From Sinanaerobacter chloroacetimidivorans (GTDB lineage: Bacteria; Bacillota; Clostridia; Peptostreptococcales; Anaerovoracaceae): a stretch of 64,000 bases of DNA. Positions 1 through 6,652 of this stretch are shown in pieces (position 1 is the stretch's first letter; each line of letters starts with the position of its first letter). Both the position numbers and the translations under genes were made by a program. The notes below the pieces were generated by a model. That model was not told the DNA's origin, did not search any database, and worked only from the letters and a program-made list of their open reading frames with translations. The DNA is taken from NCBI RefSeq assembly GCF_018128545.1, contig NZ_JAGSND010000006.1:124001-188000 (forward strand). The letters run 5' to 3'.

Positions 1-168
1 GATATAAAAAAATAAATATATAATTATCCCTAGAAATATAAATATAGTTATCATAATAAATTTAACAGTATAATTTTTTCTTTGCTTTTCTCTAGACATC
101 AAAAAAATAGCCAATCCCATAACAATAAAGCAAATAACTAAGACAAACAAAATAACAAAATTTATCAT
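1..168 (-). CDS. Partial small membrane protein, 3' end outside window
   Basis: The reading frame is open from an ATG at 168 to the left edge, giving 56 codons with no stop, so the gene runs off the window. An AAAGGAAG ribosome binding site lies 9 bases upstream. Two hydrophobic segments (about residues 3-24 and 38-56) are separated by a short basic loop (SREKQRKN), as in a small two-helix membrane protein or the start of a larger one. Codon use is very AT-rich, unlike the core genes further right. I do not recognise a family. Confidence 0.55.
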   Translation of the reverse strand, partial: MINFVILFVLVICFIVMGLAIFLMSREKQRKNYTVKFIMITIFIFLGIIIYLFFYI

Positions 169-239
169 ATTCTTTATCTTCCTTTGTTGAGTACTTATAT
201 ATTTAAAAACTTTTAACATTATTAGAAATTTAAAAGAAA

Positions 240-261
240 AGCCCAATTATAATATTGAGCT
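240..261 (-). terminator. Bidirectional intrinsic terminator
   Basis: AGCCCAAT and ATTGAGCT form a stem (one G-U pair) with a 6-base loop. It is followed by a T-rich run on the minus strand (TTTCTTTT) and by TTTTT on the plus strand. It lies just downstream of the degraded gene ending at 313. Confidence 0.6.
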
Positions 262-312
262 TTTTCTAGTTTAAACTTATATTTAGTCAAAAGCAATTGG
301 ATGATTAATTTA

Positions 313-635
313 TTATATGCTTACATCCCCACTCCCACATACAACTGCATCCTTTGTGAAGTATATTGTATTAAGATATGGAACAGATATATTATGAGAA
401 TATCCACTCACTTTCTTAATATTAGTAGCTAAAGTTTTTGGTGTAGAATAGTACCTGCACTTATTGTCGAACCCACTTTATTCCACATTGTAGAAGCAAA
501 GAAAGCACAATTTTTCCATACAGGTGAATAGTCATCGTAATATGAGTTTGTTAAAAATGTATTTAATGTACTAAGTTGACTAGCGGAAATGTCTACGGAA
601 ATTGAATACCGATCTATAGAAGTGTAAGAGATCTC
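313..635 (-). pseudogene. Frameshifted 3' remnant of a secreted or papain-like protein
   Basis: On the minus strand one frame reads from an in-frame stop near 636 through IDRYSISVDISASQL and YSPVWKNCAFFASTMWNKVG, then closes at a TAG. Shifting frame at about 445-455 restores coding (STPKTLATNIKKVSGYSHN) to a TAA at 313, giving about 105 residues in total. No start codon or ribosome binding site precedes it. The NC-x-x-FA-x-x-x-WN motif resembles the nucleophile region of permuted NlpC/P60-like or LRAT-type papain-fold proteins; that family link is inference. It is probably the decayed C-terminus of a larger gene. Confidence 0.55.
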
Positions 636-639
636 TTAC
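624..639. repeat. Perfect 16-bp palindrome
   Basis: GTAAGAGATCTCTTAC is its own reverse complement. It sits at the truncated 5' edge of the pseudogene, where a protein-binding site or a deletion endpoint are both possible. Confidence 0.7.
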
Positions 640-677
640 CTCTATCCTAACCTTCCAGATTATAATTCAATCCTTTA

Positions 678-750
678 TGCGCGAAACGGCAAATACGTGT
701 CCAAAACGTTATTTTTGTACGTTTCATGCACGTATTTGCCGTTTCGCGCA
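678..750. repeat. Long perfect inverted repeat, 22-bp arms
   Basis: Arms 678-699 and 729-750 are exact reverse complements (left arm begins TGCGCGAAACGGC) around a 29-base centre. The centre contains a shorter nested AAACGT/ACGTTT pair. The stem is much longer and more GC-rich than a normal terminator, and there is no T-run. It resembles a palindromic mobile repeat or a structured RNA element. The gap 636-873 around it contains no gene I can support. Confidence 0.85.
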
Positions 751-873
751 CGAATTATTACTTTTCTTCTCAATATCTGCTAAAATGAGTTGGCTTATGG
801 GGTATGGGGGTTCATCCTTCGGACATACATCCAATACCGACAAATTTAAAAAGGGGTTTTTCATAAAATAGAA

Positions 874-1605
874 TCATGGCAGGCTAAGAGCGAAAACAAG
901 CATATTTTCTTGAAGATAAACATCCAGGCTTCCATGGTATCTGTTTACAATTGTTTGTATATTGGAAACTCCATATCCCCGTTGCTTTCCCTTTGTTGAA
1001 TAGCCGATTTTACCAAAATTAATAATGGCAGCCTGGTCAAAATCTTCTGTTACAGCATTGATAACTTCAATGCTGTTCTTGCTTATCTTTAAGAAAACCT
1101 GCCGTTCCGGCACCGGCAATGCCGCTACTGCTTCAAAAGCGTTATTAATCATATTTACAATTAACTCGACCAGATCAAAAGGTGAAACGGAATACTGCGG
1201 GAATGGCTCTTCTATTAAACATTCGAATTGAATGCTCTCTTTGTCCGCCTGTAATTTCTTTCGGTATAGCATTGCTGCCACCATGCTGTCGTCACAAAGA
1301 AGAGGAGCATTCGTTCTCTTTTTCTCATCTAAGATTCTTTCTCCATAATCGATAATTGCCGCTGCAAGGTCCTCCATTTTTTTGGACTGAGCCAGTCCCA
1401 TCATGACATTGATTTGATTGGCAAATTCATGCTGTCTTGCTGAGAACTGATGTACCAAAGCTTCCAGATATTCTCCGTATTCCTGATGGATCTGCCTATT
1501 AGATTTCGCTTTTTTTCTGTAGAATAAGTTGAATAACAAAAGGAGATTGAAGACGATACTGAAAAAGAGAAACGACATAAGAAAAAAAGTCAGATACGTT
1601 GGCAT
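874..1605 (-). CDS. AgrC-type GHKL sensor histidine kinase with minimal sensor region
   Basis: This 243-residue kinase has one N-terminal membrane helix (about 5-28) and then goes straight into the dimerisation helix with phosphoacceptor His59 (RQHEFANQ), the Spo0B-like box of peptide-sensing kinases. The ATPase domain shows the N-box (INNAFEA, about 153-159) and the G-box (RGYGVSN, about 209-215). Typical AgrC proteins have five to seven membrane helices; this one has a single helix, so it either senses through a partner or relays. It follows the LytTR regulator by 14 bases in one operon. No AgrB or AgrD gene is visible nearby. Confidence 0.88.
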   Translation of the reverse strand: MPTYLTFFLMSFLFFSIVFNLLLLFNLFYRKKAKSNRQIHQEYGEYLEALVHQFSARQHEFANQINVMMGLAQSKKMEDLAAAIIDYGERILDEKKRTNAPLLCDDSMVAAMLYRKKLQADKESIQFECLIEEPFPQYSVSPFDLVELIVNMINNAFEAVAALPVPERQVFLKISKNSIEVINAVTEDFDQAAIINFGKIGYSTKGKQRGYGVSNIQTIVNRYHGSLDVYLQENMLVFALSLP

Positions 1606-1619
1606 GGCTTTTACCCCTT

Positions 1620-2369
1620 TTACTTCATAATCAACCGATAAATATTATCGTAATAAGTACTGCTGATCTGACAATATAGGTTTGATCTATAACCAAATCC
1701 AGCATACCACAACCGTCTGGTAATATTCGTGATAGATTTTACATTTTTTATATTAATTGCAAATGACTTATGGCAGCGTAAGAAGGAATGGCTGTTGGCA
1801 GCGCGTATAATATCGTCTATTGACATTTTAATATCTGTAAAGGTTTGTTGCTTTGTATGCAGCAGCAAACCTCTTCCTTGCCTTTCCGCATATAAAATAT
1901 CATCGAGATTCACAAGCATTAAATCCTCTTTTGTTTCCAGTAACACCATTTTCTTTCTCTCTCGAGTCTGCAGATGGTGGAATCGCTCTTTTTGAAGATT
2001 CAATTCCTGAAGCAAAGGCCCCACCGCATGTTTGAAAGATTCCAAGGTATAAGGTTTTTCAATATACTCATAATGATGATACTTTTTATGGATACTGAGT
2101 TGATTTGCCCGATACCCGGTGATAAATACAATAGGAGTCAGCTTGTAATTAGCGTTTTGTCTGATTTCCTGGGCAATTTGAAACCCATTGATACCAGGGA
2201 GATCAACATCTACAAAAAAACTATCAATGAACCTCTGATTCATCAGAACAAAGGCCTCTTCCCCGTTATATGCCTTCATAATATTACAATTTCCCAGAGT
2301 CTCATTGATTGCATTACAGCAATAGTCCGATTCATCAGGATGATCTTCAATTACTAAAATGTTCAGCAT
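1620..2369 (-). CDS. LytTR-family response regulator (AgrA-like)
   Basis: This 249-residue protein has an N-terminal receiver domain (about 1-120: acidic pair near residues 8-9, phosphoacceptor Asp54 in VDVDLPG, conserved Lys in IEKPY) and a C-terminal LytTR DNA-binding domain (about 140-245). The ATG at 2369 has GAAGGG 7 bases upstream and begins directly at the receiver fold. A TTG at 2384 with its own GGAAGGG is the alternative start. It pairs with the kinase immediately downstream. Likely targets are the small secreted and membrane proteins just upstream, by position only. Confidence 0.88.
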   Translation of the reverse strand: MLNILVIEDHPDESDYCCNAINETLGNCNIMKAYNGEEAFVLMNQRFIDSFFVDVDLPGINGFQIAQEIRQNANYKLTPIVFITGYRANQLSIHKKYHHYEYIEKPYTLESFKHAVGPLLQELNLQKERFHHLQTRERKKMVLLETKEDLMLVNLDDILYAERQGRGLLLHTKQQTFTDIKMSIDDIIRAANSHSFLRCHKSFAINIKNVKSITNITRRLWYAGFGYRSNLYCQISSTYYDNIYRLIMK

Positions 2370-2418
2370 CTTTTCGCCCTTCAATAAATTGACCCTTCCT
2401 GTAAATATATCTGGGTTC

Positions 2419-2754
2419 TTAACTAATTTGGTTTATTGCTCTCTCTACTACCGATACGAAGTCCTCTTCCGCACCCCAGGAGAAATTGAATAGGGTTCCG
2501 GTACTTCCTCCTGCACCGATTGCACAAACCATAACAGTAGATCCATGTCCGATGACGGAAACTGTGAGGCTTGCCCTATTGGAGGACCTCATATAATATT
2601 TATCGTAGACCATCACAATGGTCTTTACATCCTGAACATCATATTGACATTGGTCGATTAGCTGAATGCTCATAGCGGACTTCATAATAATATCATGCAG
2701 CCTGTTCACGACATCATCAAAATCTCCTGATATGATTCTTTGAAACATTGCCAT
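2419..2754 (-). CDS. Small DUF6054-like cytosolic protein
   Basis: A 111-residue protein with no signal peptide or membrane helix. The pattern ISGDFDDVV-x-RLHD at the N-terminus, a central V-x-V-YDKYYMRS stretch and a glycine-rich ICAIGAGGSTGT-like segment near the C-terminus resemble the DUF6054 family of Clostridia; I recall this rather than having searched it. Function is unknown. It is in the same transcriptional direction as the two-component system, 49 bases before it, suggesting co-expression. Confidence 0.6.
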   Translation of the reverse strand: MAMFQRIISGDFDDVVNRLHDIIMKSAMSIQLIDQCQYDVQDVKTIVMVYDKYYMRSSNRASLTVSVIGHGSTVMVCAIGAGGSTGTLFNFSWGAEEDFVSVVERAINQIS

Positions 2755-2793
2755 TTTCTTTACTCCTTTTCCTCAATTAGTGTGATGATTTGT

Positions 2794-3306
2794 TTAAAAC
2801 TGAGATTGCAGCCATTTCTGCTCCATTTCCTGATATTTTAAGGAAAGGGTTACCGCCTGCCCTCGAGACTTTGCCGGAAAAGCAAGGATGATCCCATACT
2901 CATCATCTCCTTGCGGGTCTGGTTTGTCCGGAGTTTGGATTATAATCTCACTCATGTCTTCCTTTGCAAAGATTCCGCCATAGTCATTTAGTTCTCCCTT
3001 TGTGTCCCGGGAGTATAAATTGGCATAATTTCTATCTTTTTCAAAAATCAGAGTAAAAGTTTCATCCTTTATAGTGAAAGAGGGACTTTCCAGATAAATT
3101 TTTCCTACATATCGCCTATTTCCATTATATAACTTATTTACCCATCCGTCGAATCGAAGAACGATTTCTTCGGCATAGGCCGAATCCTTCTGATTATATT
3201 CAATCCCTGTCAATTGCGTCTCTATTTTATGAGGCCACACATAATGAACGTAGCAAGCCAGCGCCAGGATGATGATGATACCAGCAACCTTAAACCCAAT
3301 ATTCAT
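2794..3306 (-). CDS. Membrane-anchored extracytoplasmic protein, unknown
   Basis: A 170-residue protein with an N-terminal hydrophobic anchor (about 5-25) and no lipobox cysteine, followed by a beta-rich domain with the segments GWVNKLYNGNRRYVGKIYLE and FTLIFEKDRNYANLYS. The protein is probably exported and tethered by its first helix. I do not recognise the family. It lies between the secreted 146-residue protein and the DUF6054-like gene in one direction, so all may form one operon with the LytTR system. Confidence 0.65.
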   Translation of the reverse strand: MNIGFKVAGIIIILALACYVHYVWPHKIETQLTGIEYNQKDSAYAEEIVLRFDGWVNKLYNGNRRYVGKIYLESPSFTIKDETFTLIFEKDRNYANLYSRDTKGELNDYGGIFAKEDMSEIIIQTPDKPDPQGDDEYGIILAFPAKSRGQAVTLSLKYQEMEQKWLQSQF

Positions 3307-3380
3307 TTTTGATTCTCCTGCATTGCTCTCTATTTATTTTTGTTCAGAAAGAGTCTACCGATATCCAAACAAACCGTTTT

Positions 3381-3821
3381 TTAATAAGTTAGATAGATTG
3401 TTCCGCTATTGATCGTATCCACCAGAGTGCTGCCGTTATAGCACTTGATCGTTGTGGTCATTTGATAAGTTCCTCTGGCCGGCAGAGTGCAAGATTTACT
3501 GAAGTAGATGCGCCCATCTCCGGATAGATATGCGGTACTTGACCAGCTTTTCACCAGGGTGCCGTTATCTTTCTTTACATTGACGGAAAACGTAGCCTTT
3601 GTAATTTTTCCTTGGTAGGGAACGACAGAAATGTCCGCATACGCAGTGCTTCCTTCATTATAAAAATTATAGTTTACCTGTGAAACGCCGATAAAGTAGG
3701 GAGTAATCCCTGTGTTGCCGATCTTTATGATGTTTGGTTCATCCATGGATGCAAATGCAGTGATTGGCAAAGATAATACCATAGCAATAGAAATAACGGC
3801 CGCAAAGAATTTTTTTGACAT
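3381..3821 (-). CDS. Small secreted beta-rich protein
   Basis: This 146-residue protein carries a clear Sec signal peptide (MSKKFFAAVISIAMVLSLP, predicted cleavage after AFA). The mature part has alternating polar strands (ATFSVNVKKDNGTLVKSW, YQMTTTIKCYNGSTL) like an immunoglobulin-like surface or secreted domain. The ATG at 3821 has AAGGAGG 7 bases upstream; an apparent earlier GTG at 3830 lies inside that ribosome binding site and is rejected. Family unknown. It is the first gene of the minus-strand run leading to the two-component system. Confidence 0.75.
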   Translation of the reverse strand: MSKKFFAAVISIAMVLSLPITAFASMDEPNIIKIGNTGITPYFIGVSQVNYNFYNEGSTAYADISVVPYQGKITKATFSVNVKKDNGTLVKSWSSTAYLSGDGRIYFSKSCTLPARGTYQMTTTIKCYNGSTLVDTINSGTIYLTY

Positions 3822-4023
3822 AAAAAACACCTCCTTATAATCTTATATATTAAGACCCTTCGGGGAGATATTTTGTGACCGTTATTTTAAAAAAATTTTA
3901 ATGAATTTTAAAAATTTTAAATCATTCTCCAGGGTATTATATTTTTCTATAATGCTCATTTTATACCTTGTATGATATATTCATAAGTTTATAATCATAC
4001 TTTTCCTTTCTTTTAAAGATTGT

Positions 4024-4785
4024 TTATGGATTCCGCTCTAGATAAACAATACTTTCCGCCACCTTTATGATTTCGTTCAGCTCCAGTTCGCCGGATAAAG
4101 TAAACACCATACCGTTCTGCTGCCAAAGCAAACTGGTAGTTCCATACCTGCTCCACCAATGCCCCTGATTATCATGAATCAGTATATCGCCGGATTCCTC
4201 TGCTTCATTGTCAACTTGTATGCTGGTGCCATTATCTCTAATAGAGATTTGATCGAGTCTTATCATTTTCCCTGACTCATCCGTGAAAACAAATGTTTTT
4301 GTACGGCCGAATTCACTTGTGGAGTTCAGAATATACCCTTCCGGCAAATATTCAGGATACCACAATGGATTCCAATCCTTGGGTATTTCAGCGGATTCCC
4401 CCGAGTTCACTTCAATAGGAGTAATTTCAATATATTCCGGTTCTTCGTGAAATAATAAATCAAATATCCGAAGCCTGATAGCATCGACATTATAGACCAG
4501 AGCAGTGCCTACCAGGACCAGCGCCAACAAAATGCAGGCGCAGATTTTGGCAGTTCTTTTCAGCAGGAGATTCCTTTTTCTCGTGTGATCCTTCTTTTCA
4601 AAATCCCTGATAACGCTTCTCAGACGTTGTTCCAATTCCTCCGGGATTTTTACATCCGCCATTTCTTTTTCTATACTATCAAATTCTTCTACAAATTCTT
4701 TTTCAATACAACTGCCCACGTAGGAAAGAAAAGCGGTGCTTCTGGCTTCAATCATCTTCCTGTATTCTTCACTGTTTTTATCCAT
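4024..4785 (-). CDS. Anti-sigma factor with DUF4367 domain
   Basis: A 253-residue membrane protein: cytoplasmic helical N-terminus (1-77), one membrane helix (about 79-98) and an extracytoplasmic DUF4367-type domain (about 130-250; PLWYPEYLPEGYILN, later WWSRYGTTSLLWQQNG). This architecture is usual for anti-sigma factors paired with ECF sigma factors in Clostridia. The ATG at 4785 has AAGGAGA 8 bases upstream and overlaps the end of the sigma gene by 8 bases, so the two are translationally coupled. The signal it senses is unknown. Confidence 0.85.
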   Translation of the reverse strand: MDKNSEEYRKMIEARSTAFLSYVGSCIEKEFVEEFDSIEKEMADVKIPEELEQRLRSVIRDFEKKDHTRKRNLLLKRTAKICACILLALVLVGTALVYNVDAIRLRIFDLLFHEEPEYIEITPIEVNSGESAEIPKDWNPLWYPEYLPEGYILNSTSEFGRTKTFVFTDESGKMIRLDQISIRDNGTSIQVDNEAEESGDILIHDNQGHWWSRYGTTSLLWQQNGMVFTLSGELELNEIIKVAESIVYLERNP

Positions 4786-5335
4786 TTGCTTTCTCTCCTT
4801 TCTCTTCACGACCCATTATCTGCTTCAGCTTTTTTCTGGTACGGGACAATCTTTTTCGTACCACTTCATTTGTCGTTTTCAATACCCCGGCAATCATATC
4901 GTTTGAGTAATCCTTATGATATTTCAAATATAGGATGAGTTGATCGTCATAATTCAGCTTTTTAATATAGTACTGCATATCCATATCGGTTCCGATATTC
5001 GCAAAATATTCATCCACGAAAAACCCATCTACTATATAAGACCTTTCTTCCAGGGAATTTGTGACCTGTTTTATTTTTTTTCTTTGATTATATAGATCTA
5101 ATGCTGTATTTTTTGTAATGATATACAAATAACTTTTTGTTTGATTGGATTCGACTATTTGAATTTCCTCCAAATTATTCAAGACTTTTACCAGGCTGAT
5201 CTGCACGGAATCCTCAGCCAAATAATGATCTTTTAGTACTTTATAAGAAAGCAAATACATGTTTTTATAATACAGGTTATGTATCTTTTCAATTTTTCTC
5301 TCCTCATCTGTTGTTAAGGCACCTAGTATCAGCAT
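4778..5335 (-). CDS. ECF-type RNA polymerase sigma factor
   Basis: A 185-residue sigma factor with region 2 (AEDSVQISLVKVLNNL, about 53-68; KNTALDLYNQRKK for promoter melting and recognition) and region 4 helix-turn-helix (SNDMIAGVLKTTNEVVRKRL) near the C-terminus. AAGGAG lies 6 bases before the ATG. It is co-transcribed with the DUF4367 anti-sigma factor. A candidate self-recognised promoter is found 40 bases upstream. Regulon unknown. Confidence 0.9.
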   Translation of the reverse strand: MLILGALTTDEERKIEKIHNLYYKNMYLLSYKVLKDHYLAEDSVQISLVKVLNNLEEIQIVESNQTKSYLYIITKNTALDLYNQRKKIKQVTNSLEERSYIVDGFFVDEYFANIGTDMDMQYYIKKLNYDDQLILYLKYHKDYSNDMIAGVLKTTNEVVRKRLSRTRKKLKQIMGREEKGEKANG

Positions 5336-5376
5336 TTTCTACTCCTTCCGCCAGAGAAAAACTCCGGTATCTATTA

Positions 5377-5403
5377 GAGGCGTTTTTTTCAAAAAATGTT
5401 GCA
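5377..5403 (-). promoter_or_regulatory. Candidate ECF-type autoregulatory promoter
   Basis: On the minus strand TGCAAC (5398-5403) is followed after 15 bases by CGCCTC (5377-5382), which fits the general ECF pattern of an AAC-containing -35 and a CG-containing -10. It lies 42 bases before the sigma factor start. Assignment rests on pattern and position only. Confidence 0.45.
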
Positions 5404-5412
5404 AAAAATTAA

Positions 5413-5442
5413 AAAAAGTTTAACTAAAAGTTTAAACTTTTT
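5413..5442. repeat. Inverted repeat with nested palindrome in divergent promoter region
   Basis: AAAAAGTTTA (5413-5422) and TAAACTTTTT (5433-5442) are reverse complements, and AAAAGTTTAAACTTTT (5426-5441) is itself a perfect palindrome. It lies between the sigma factor gene and the divergent subtilase, so it could act as an operator for either. Confidence 0.6.
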
Positions 5443-5500
5443 CTCCGCTCACTCTCCCAAGCACTGCTTCATATTATGAGAGCAAGGGAAGTGATTAACT

Positions 5501-6652
5501 ATGAATTTAAGTAATGGGGAACTAACCCCTGTGATTATATATTCAAAACGCACCATCGGAGAGATAAGGGACTGCATTGCTGAAAATTACGGGAAAATAA
5601 AGTATGAGCTCCCATTCATCAATGCGGTTTCCGTTGAGATTCCAAAAGAAAAATTAATAAAGTTGGCCCAAAACAAAGCGGTTGCTTCTATCAGTGAAGA
5701 TGCGATTGTCTCCAAGACACCCATCTATCCTTCTTCGAAAACCGTTAGCTCTGCAAGCTTCAGTCCTGCAGATTTTGAACCGGCCGCTTTCAATTGCGCG
5801 GAAAGAGGAAAAGGTGTAGGAGTCGCCGTAATCGATACCGGCGTGACGCCTCACTACGATTTAATAAAGCCGGAAAATAGAATTATTGCATTCAAGGATT
5901 TAATTGGAAATAAAGAGACCCCCTATGACGATGATGGGCACGGTACCCATGTATGTGGAATCATTGCAGGAAACGGATATACCTCATTGAAATTTATGGG
6001 AACAGCTCCATGTGCAAACATCATTGCTATCAAGGCGCTTGATGATAACGGAAACGGCACTGAGTCGGATATTCTTGCCGCTCTGCAATGGAGCATTAAT
6101 CACAGGCACATTTATAATATCAGGGTTATTAATCTGTCTTTAGGAATTAAAATTGAATCACCTTATGATGACGACCCTCTTGTCAGAGGTGCCAATGCTG
6201 CGGTACGGCATGGGATTTCCGTGATAACGGCTGCAGGAAACAATGGTCCGGGAAAATGCACCATAAATTCTCCGGGAGTCAGTCCCTACGTCATTACCGT
6301 TGGCGCTGCAGACCTTACCCAGGCCGATTCATTAGGAGGCATTAAGGTTGCTAATTTTTCAAGTCGCGGACCGACATTAGCTGGAGATATCAAGCCGGAT
6401 CTGATAGCACCGGGAGTTGAAATTCCTTCTCTGGACGGAAAAAATCCGAAGGGATATGCCGTTCAGTCCGGAACTTCCATGGCAGCTCCGGTGGTTAGCG
6501 GGGCTGCTGCCTGCCTGTATGCCATGAGGCCCCGATTGACACCTTCACAAGTCAAAAGGATATTAATACAGGATGCGTTACCTATAAAAAATGAAAACCG
6601 CAATGCACAAGGCCGCGGTCTTCTAAATTATAAAGTATTTTTAAACTTATAG
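5501..6652 (+). CDS. Intracellular subtilisin-like serine protease (S8)
   Basis: A 383-residue subtilase with catalytic triad Asp112 (VIDTGV), His147 (DGHGTHV) and Ser326 (SGTSMAAP), plus oxyanion Asn247 (AAGNNG). The first about 70 residues look like an I9-type propeptide or chaperone domain. There is no signal peptide, so it probably acts in the cytoplasm or in the sporulating cell, as do Bacillus IspA and AprX. GGGAAGTG precedes the ATG. Its stop codon overlaps the convergent peptidase gene by 6 bases. The divergent neighbour is the ECF sigma factor. Confidence 0.92.
   Translation: MNLSNGELTPVIIYSKRTIGEIRDCIAENYGKIKYELPFINAVSVEIPKEKLIKLAQNKAVASISEDAIVSKTPIYPSSKTVSSASFSPADFEPAAFNCAERGKGVGVAVIDTGVTPHYDLIKPENRIIAFKDLIGNKETPYDDDGHGTHVCGIIAGNGYTSLKFMGTAPCANIIAIKALDDNGNGTESDILAALQWSINHRHIYNIRVINLSLGIKIESPYDDDPLVRGANAAVRHGISVITAAGNNGPGKCTINSPGVSPYVITVGAADLTQADSLGGIKVANFSSRGPTLAGDIKPDLIAPGVEIPSLDGKNPKGYAVQSGTSMAAPVVSGAAACLYAMRPRLTPSQVKRILIQDALPIKNENRNAQGRGLLNYKVFLNL

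Noticed and set aside
840-870. AAAAAGGGGTTTTT as a terminator before the GHKL kinase gene end
   Set aside because: The A/T arms would leave only a GGGG loop with a weak stem; not stable enough to call.
677-871. 64-residue plus-strand frame
   Set aside because: It is produced by the long inverted repeat; no ribosome binding site and no homology.
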